A stretch of 64,000 bases of DNA, taken from positions 1,614,283 through 1,678,282 of the forward strand of contig FN649729.1 of the NCBI GenBank assembly GCA_000310025.1, in the 5' to 3' direction. Both the position numbers and the translations under genes were made by a program. Below are positions 59,544-64,000 of the stretch, one piece after another. The notes under the pieces were generated by a model, which did no database searches, was not told the DNA's origin, and saw nothing but the letters and a program-made list of their open reading frames with translations. The DNA comes from Ectocarpus siliculosus (lineage: Eukaryota > Sar > Phaeophyceae > Ectocarpales > Ectocarpaceae). Within the stretch, counting starts at the first letter, position 1. Each line of letters opens with the position of its first letter.

Positions 59544-61584
59544 GCGTGCCGGTCGTTTCTTTGGGGCGGGGAGGGAGTGCCTTCATACGACGACATGGGA
59601 ACGTGCACTTGCTCCTGTGGTGGGGAGAACTGGAGATCATTCAACATCGTGGGGCGCGCCTCGTGTGTTCCTCGCGCAGCCTACGAGACTTTCGGCTATG
59701 TGGGGTTGGCCCTCGCTCTGATGCATCTCGCTCACGCGGTCTACAACTTGATACAACAGGTTTGTTGACCAGTAAAACTCTTGTCCAATCTCATATACTT
59801 CGTTCAGATATACGCAGCGAAGGCACTTATTGCCAGTGATATGCAACTCTTGAAAACGTGCCTATGGGAGTAGTGTAAGAAGGTCGGTAAGAGTAGAAAC
59901 CTCGAGGAGAACAATCTAACGAGCGTGTTGTCTCCTGCGCGTAGCACGAAGAGGCCAGCTCTCACGAACCACAAGCCGCGCTCAGTGTCACACTCCCCGC
60001 GAGTGTCATTTGGTTCTTTGCAGAGGTTCGATTGCCTGTGCGCAATTCCCTGTTCTAACTGGCCGAAGTCGAACACGCGCCGAAACAACGACACAGCGCC
60101 GCAGTGAGGCCTATTGGGGCGGACGGAGAATGGTGGTGAAGATGCTCGTCGACGTGTACCGCGAGCAGCTCAGCATGATTTCTATCCTCCACGCGCCCGT
60201 GATAGCCCTATTCTTCGCCCTCGTGCTCTGGCTTCCGGACGAGAGCGTGAGGTGGTCCGCCGTGGCCTTGGGAGCGTCCCAGAGCTTGTCCGGTATCGGA
60301 GCCGTGCGGACCGTGCAAGTACTGATTCGAAGGTGAGCGTGATGTGCAGCATCAGCTTCAATTGAGCAGGGTTTTTATGGAGTAGCCCCACAGAGGACGA
60401 TGCACTACAGAACCGACACATGTGCACCCTGCCGGGTGCTGAGGTGTGTGCAGAGCGAACGTCACCCCACGTTGTATGAAAACGACACGCATCCATGACG
60501 ATGACACCTGGCTGCGCTGGCGCCGTGGACAGCTGTTTTGGCGTATGCATAGAGTAGGCATGAAACATCTCTCGCTCTTTGCCGTCGTCGCGTTTTGCAC
60601 AAGCCCGCTGCGTGATTTATGCAAAATGTGTGTCCGAAGCCAATAGTCGCACGGTCTCATTTTCACCTCCGATGCTGTTGTTTATCGTTTGGCAGCGCCG
60701 ACCCGCGACTATTAAAGAAGGGCGCTACCGTCCTCAAGGTATCTGCCGCGCTGACGCACCCGGTGGGGCGGTACACTTCCTTCTCTGCCGTATCCATCGG
60801 AGCGGTGTGCTTGATCTGGCTTACGTTGATGGCGCGTACCGGGCAGGGCTACAAGGTTGCTGCGATCTCGTATGTTCTGGTTGAAGGGTTGCCCATTCTC
60901 GTCACGGTCATGTGCAGCCGATCCATGATTCGAATCATCGACTACTCGATTGCTCAAGACGCTGCCAAGCAAAGGGCGCTCGGCGATCAAACCACCAGCA
61001 GCGCCTGCAGCGCCGGAAGCGGCCACAACCGGACGATGACGGTTGACCCGAAGCTCGCGGGGGCAAAGAAAACAATAATATCGGCGATGTTCTTCTGCAT
61101 CACCCTTACGGGCATCGCTTCAACGGTGCTGATCTTTGCGCTCACGACCGAGTACGGGTACGACAACCCCATCGTGTTTCTGGCCACGCCGCTGGCCTTC
61201 GGCCCTCTGATCGCGCTGTCGTTTCACGTACAGCTGCACTCGAAGAGGAACAAGGCGCGCCGGAGGGGCCAGCAGTCACCCCCGCAATCGAACCTCAACT
61301 CCTTCTGCAGCAGCACCAGCGGCGACGCCAGAGGCCGGAGTGGCGGACGAAAAATCACCGCCGCATCCTTGATGGCAACGCTCACCGGTACATCGGACCG
61401 AAAAACCACGGCGGCGTCTGTGATGGCCACGCTCACCGGCACGTCAGGGTGGAAGAACGTGAGCAATCGCGTTGCGCCAACCGATTTTTCGGCACTAGAG
61501 CAGGCAAAAGGAGCTCAACTCGCTAGGCCGGCGGCCCCGGAAAGACGTGGCAACAGTGTGATCGCAGACACTGCCGTGGAATAG
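59544..61584 (+). CDS. Polytopic (about seven-TM) membrane protein, 5' end missing
   Basis: Three exons join in phase: 59544-59759, 60097-60332 and 60696-61584 (TAG), giving 446 residues after the missing start. The first exon has a Cys-rich stretch (MGTCTCSCGGENW) before the first hydrophobic helix (FGYVGLALALMHLAHAVYNL). Further hydrophobic segments are ILHAPVIALFFALVLWLP, WSAVALGASQSLSGIG, SAVSIGAVCLIWLTLMA, ISYVLVEGLPILVTVM, ISAMFFCITLTGIASTVLIF and FLATPLAFGPLIALSFHV, seven in all. The tail is basic and Ser/Gly-rich and contains two copies of TAAS-MATLTGTS. The layout of a Cys-containing outer part, seven helices and a Ser/Thr-rich cytoplasmic tail suggests a receptor-like protein, but no GPCR family signature is recognised. 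It could equally be a transporter or a lineage-specific protein. Confidence 0.75.
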
Positions 61585-62928
61585 GTAGGAGTGTGGTTCC
61601 TGAAATGGTGAGCGCGCCATTGATCGCCACCTGGTGGTACGTTTGGTTTAGTATAGAAGGGTATGCAACAGCTGTAAAGAAAGGGAGTTTGCTGATATTA
61701 ACGCACAACACCCCTGAAGAAACTACATGCAAAATGTAAACATTGTGGAGGGGGGGGAAGAGAACTAGTCTAGATATAGACGATTCGGTGGTGCAGCCGG
61801 GGTCCCTCAGCATGGCGGTATAGTGACAATCCAGCTCAACCGCTCTATTGACAGTCTCCGCCTTGTTCAGTTGGGGTCCCCGGAAAGAGCATCTAAGATA
61901 TCGCGGAAGCCGTTCTAAACGGAGAAAACGAACTTCTCGAGTTTCAGGAACCCCGCCATATTTTCGGGCACACCCCAGAACATCATCAATGCACGTGTAT
62001 CAATAAAAAAGGCATGTGGGAATGCTGGGAGATGGAGGAAGTGTGACGAAGATACACAATTTCCCGAAACCGCATGACTCTGTTTATATTCCATGAAAAA
62101 AGGGTGTAGACGTGGAGCGAGGGAAATGTCCCCAGGTAGCTAACCGTTAGAGTGGCCTGTTTTTTTTTTATGCCTCCCCGTCCGTAATTTTAGTCGTCGC
62201 CCCCCCCCCCCGCGTACAAGATGAAGAAACATGCGACAAAATGGTGATTTGTGCCTGGTTGGTGATAAACCCGAAGGCATGGTAGGGGCGTGTGAGGCAC
62301 TGAAATAGTCCAGGGCAAAGGTCACCATCGTACGTGCGTTTGGGTGGTTAGACTTTTGATATTCGAGGAAAGTCTTTTGTGGAAGACCGAATGTGCCATT
62401 TACTGTGTGAACGGAAGAATTCGGAACATCTCCTACAGTAGACGCACGTATGTACCATATTTGGGTTCTTGTTGTACCGACCTGGAGGCGTGCTCCTTCG
62501 GATGTCTTGGTTCAGTTTTCTGGGGTCCTAACATGAGAAACAATGTCTCAAAGAGTTCTCATTCTGCTGCCTCACTGCTACTGCGGCAAGAGGTTGATAA
62601 AACACAAGTCAACTAGACCCAAGGGCAACGTGCTGAGGAATTGATAGTGTGTTCCACGCGGCCCGCTTTGGAGGGTCACGCCGGCATGGAGGTCAGCAGC
62701 AAACGATGTCAAGTTCGGACCATAGTTAGAAAACAGAATCGTAGTCTTTCTCTCACCCACCCACATCTTTCTTTCGGAGGTGGGGGATGGGAGAATGCTA
62801 CGCGCAGGGGGAGGGGGGGCACTTAGGACAGGCCTCACCTTAGTATTTGTGTGACTTGGAGTTGGAGCCGGCATTGCTATATGGCGTAGAATGGGGAGTT
62901 TTCTGAAGGTTAGTGTATTGTATATTGT

Positions 62929-63023
62929 ACAAGGTTTTCGGCGCTGCGCGCCCCCGCTTTATTTGAAGCGATTCCAAGGCAATGTTTTCTCTGAAAGTGG
63001 GTTAGGATGTTGTTAAAATGAAG
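62929..63023 (+). repeat. Direct repeat, left copy (95 bp)
   Basis: ACAAGGTTTT, GGCGCTGCGCGCCCCCGC, TTTATTTGAAGCGATTCC, on to GATGTTGTTAAAATGAAG. It is about 97% identical to 63792-63887 by eye. Confidence 0.93.
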
Positions 63024-63223
63024 GGGGTGCTCGGCCGGGGGAGTCGTCGAAGAGATGGCGGCGAGACATGGAGTCGAAGACTACAGAAGGAGTGCGACGC
63101 AACAGAAGGAGTGGGAGGAGTGGGCCGGGGTAGCCATCGAGAGTGGAGGTAGAAAGGAGTGTATTTTTGTATTTTCTGGACCTTTAGAAGGGATTATCGG
63201 AACCGGAGCACGCAACACCGTTG

Positions 63224-63475
63224 CCGGAATCGGAACAAACAGCAGACCATTCCGACGCGAGAGCGGTGAAGAGAGAAACAAAAATTAAAGACAACGTGGA
63301 TACACACACACACACACCGAGAGGGGAGAGAGAGAGAGAATACGGTACCAAGGTGATAGGAGGTGAGTGCATACTGTGTGAAGGTGTTCGAAGAAAAAAA
63401 ACAATGTACAGCAGTAGCACACGGAATCGGAACAAACAACAGACCATTCCGACGCGAGAGCGGTCAAGAGAGAAG
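63224..63475 (+). repeat. Internal tandem repeat, about 197-bp period
   Basis: GAATCGGAACAAACA and ACCATTCCGACGCGAGAGCG, followed by GAGAGAA, occur at 63227-63278 and again at 63424-63475. Each is followed by an AC/GA-rich tract. Confidence 0.85.
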
Positions 63476-63791
63476 GCGAAAACGAAAAGAGAATGTGGAT
63501 ACACAAACCATCAGAGACATAGAAAGACGGAGGAACGGAGGAGAAGGAGGCACACACAGAGAGGGCCGTACTTCGAGTGGAATGCGTGGTTTGATGGTAC
63601 AGAGCGGGGTGACAGCAGCAGGCGAGAGAGATAAAAGCGGAAGATAAAAGTGGAAAGTCCACCAAAGTGCCAAATTTCCAGAGGAAATGCTGCTTTGTGA
63701 GAGCCCGAGAAGACCGGAACGGAGCGCTCACAGAAGCCGAAAGAAGCGAAATGAAGCGTTCTCAGAGAAAAACTTAAATTGTACGAAGACT

Positions 63792-63887
63792 ACAAGGTTT
63801 TGGGCGCTGCGCGCCCCCGCTTTATTTGAAGCGATTCCAAGGCAACGTTTTCTCTGAAAGTGGGTGTAGGATGTTGTTAAAATGAAG
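63792..63887 (+). repeat. Direct repeat, right copy (96 bp)
   Basis: Second copy of 62929-63023, in the same orientation 863 bases away, with one inserted base near its end. Confidence 0.93.
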
Positions 63888-64000
63888 TTAGGCACCGATG
63901 GCAGTTAAAGTTTCCGTGAAGGTGGAGTTCCCATGATGGAGGTTCGTGTGTGATTTAAGGAGATGTAAAGGTCCATGATTTGTTTTCCAGTGCCCATTAC

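Larger units (their letters stand above)
61585..64000. other. Repeat-rich intergenic end of the window
   Basis: No gene is recognised. Open frames on both strands at 63055-63731 arise from GA/AC-rich repeats. Direct repeats are listed separately. Confidence 0.6.

Noticed and set aside
63055-63731. Open frames on both strands at the window end
   Set aside because: Composition is GA/AC-rich repeat, frames overlap antisense, and the sequence is internally duplicated.
1-64000. Searched by eye for integrated virus genes, CRISPR arrays and bacterial operons
   Set aside because: No capsid, viral polymerase or integrase motifs, no regularly spaced repeat-spacer arrays and no closely packed same-strand genes were seen.

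Overview
The window looks like nuclear DNA of an intron-rich eukaryote, most likely a photosynthetic stramenopile such as a brown alga. Direct evidence: five genes could be rebuilt exon by exon with GT-AG (occasionally GC-AG) splice sites and matching intron phases, the introns are long (often 300-1000 bp), non-coding DNA is packed with dispersed repeats, there is one eukaryotic-type tRNA, and no operons are visible. Support for a stramenopile is inferential: one orphan exon encodes a hydrophobic stretch ending in an ASAF motif, as in plastid pre-sequences of secondary red-plastid algae, and kinase plus armadillo architectures are common in such genomes. An 88-base N gap lies at 46411-46498.

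Layout. 21-3215: a decayed non-LTR (LINE) retrotransposon, minus strand. 3904-4034: orphan exon. 6963-11289 (minus): an eight-exon gene of unknown function. 14702-23176 (minus): a 16-exon gene for an NAD-dependent D-lactate dehydrogenase carrying an N-terminal basic presequence and a cyclic-nucleotide-binding-like domain. 25017-27335 (minus): PDCD5. 28370-30791 (plus): an M23-family metallopeptidase, divergent from PDCD5. 31070-32583 (minus): the 3' part of a protein with an MSS51-type C-terminal domain, convergent with the peptidase. 32600-41280: repeat-rich intergenic DNA with a TIR element, tandem duplications and tRNA-Arg(ACG). 41284-55739 (plus): a very large gene joining a TKL-like protein kinase, a long coiled coil and C-terminal armadillo repeats. 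59544-61584 (plus): a polytopic membrane protein with about seven hydrophobic segments. 61585-64000: repeats only.

The genes do not form a pathway; they are ordinary neighbours in a eukaryotic genome. The most striking items are the CNBD-D-LDH fusion, the kinase-coiled-coil-armadillo fusion, and a 10-bp motif (TACTGCTGTA) present ten times on the two strands, always outside coding exons. No virus genes, CRISPR arrays or bacterial-type systems were seen.

Exon coordinates come from hand translation and splice-site reading; no database search was run, so family names rest on motif recognition.
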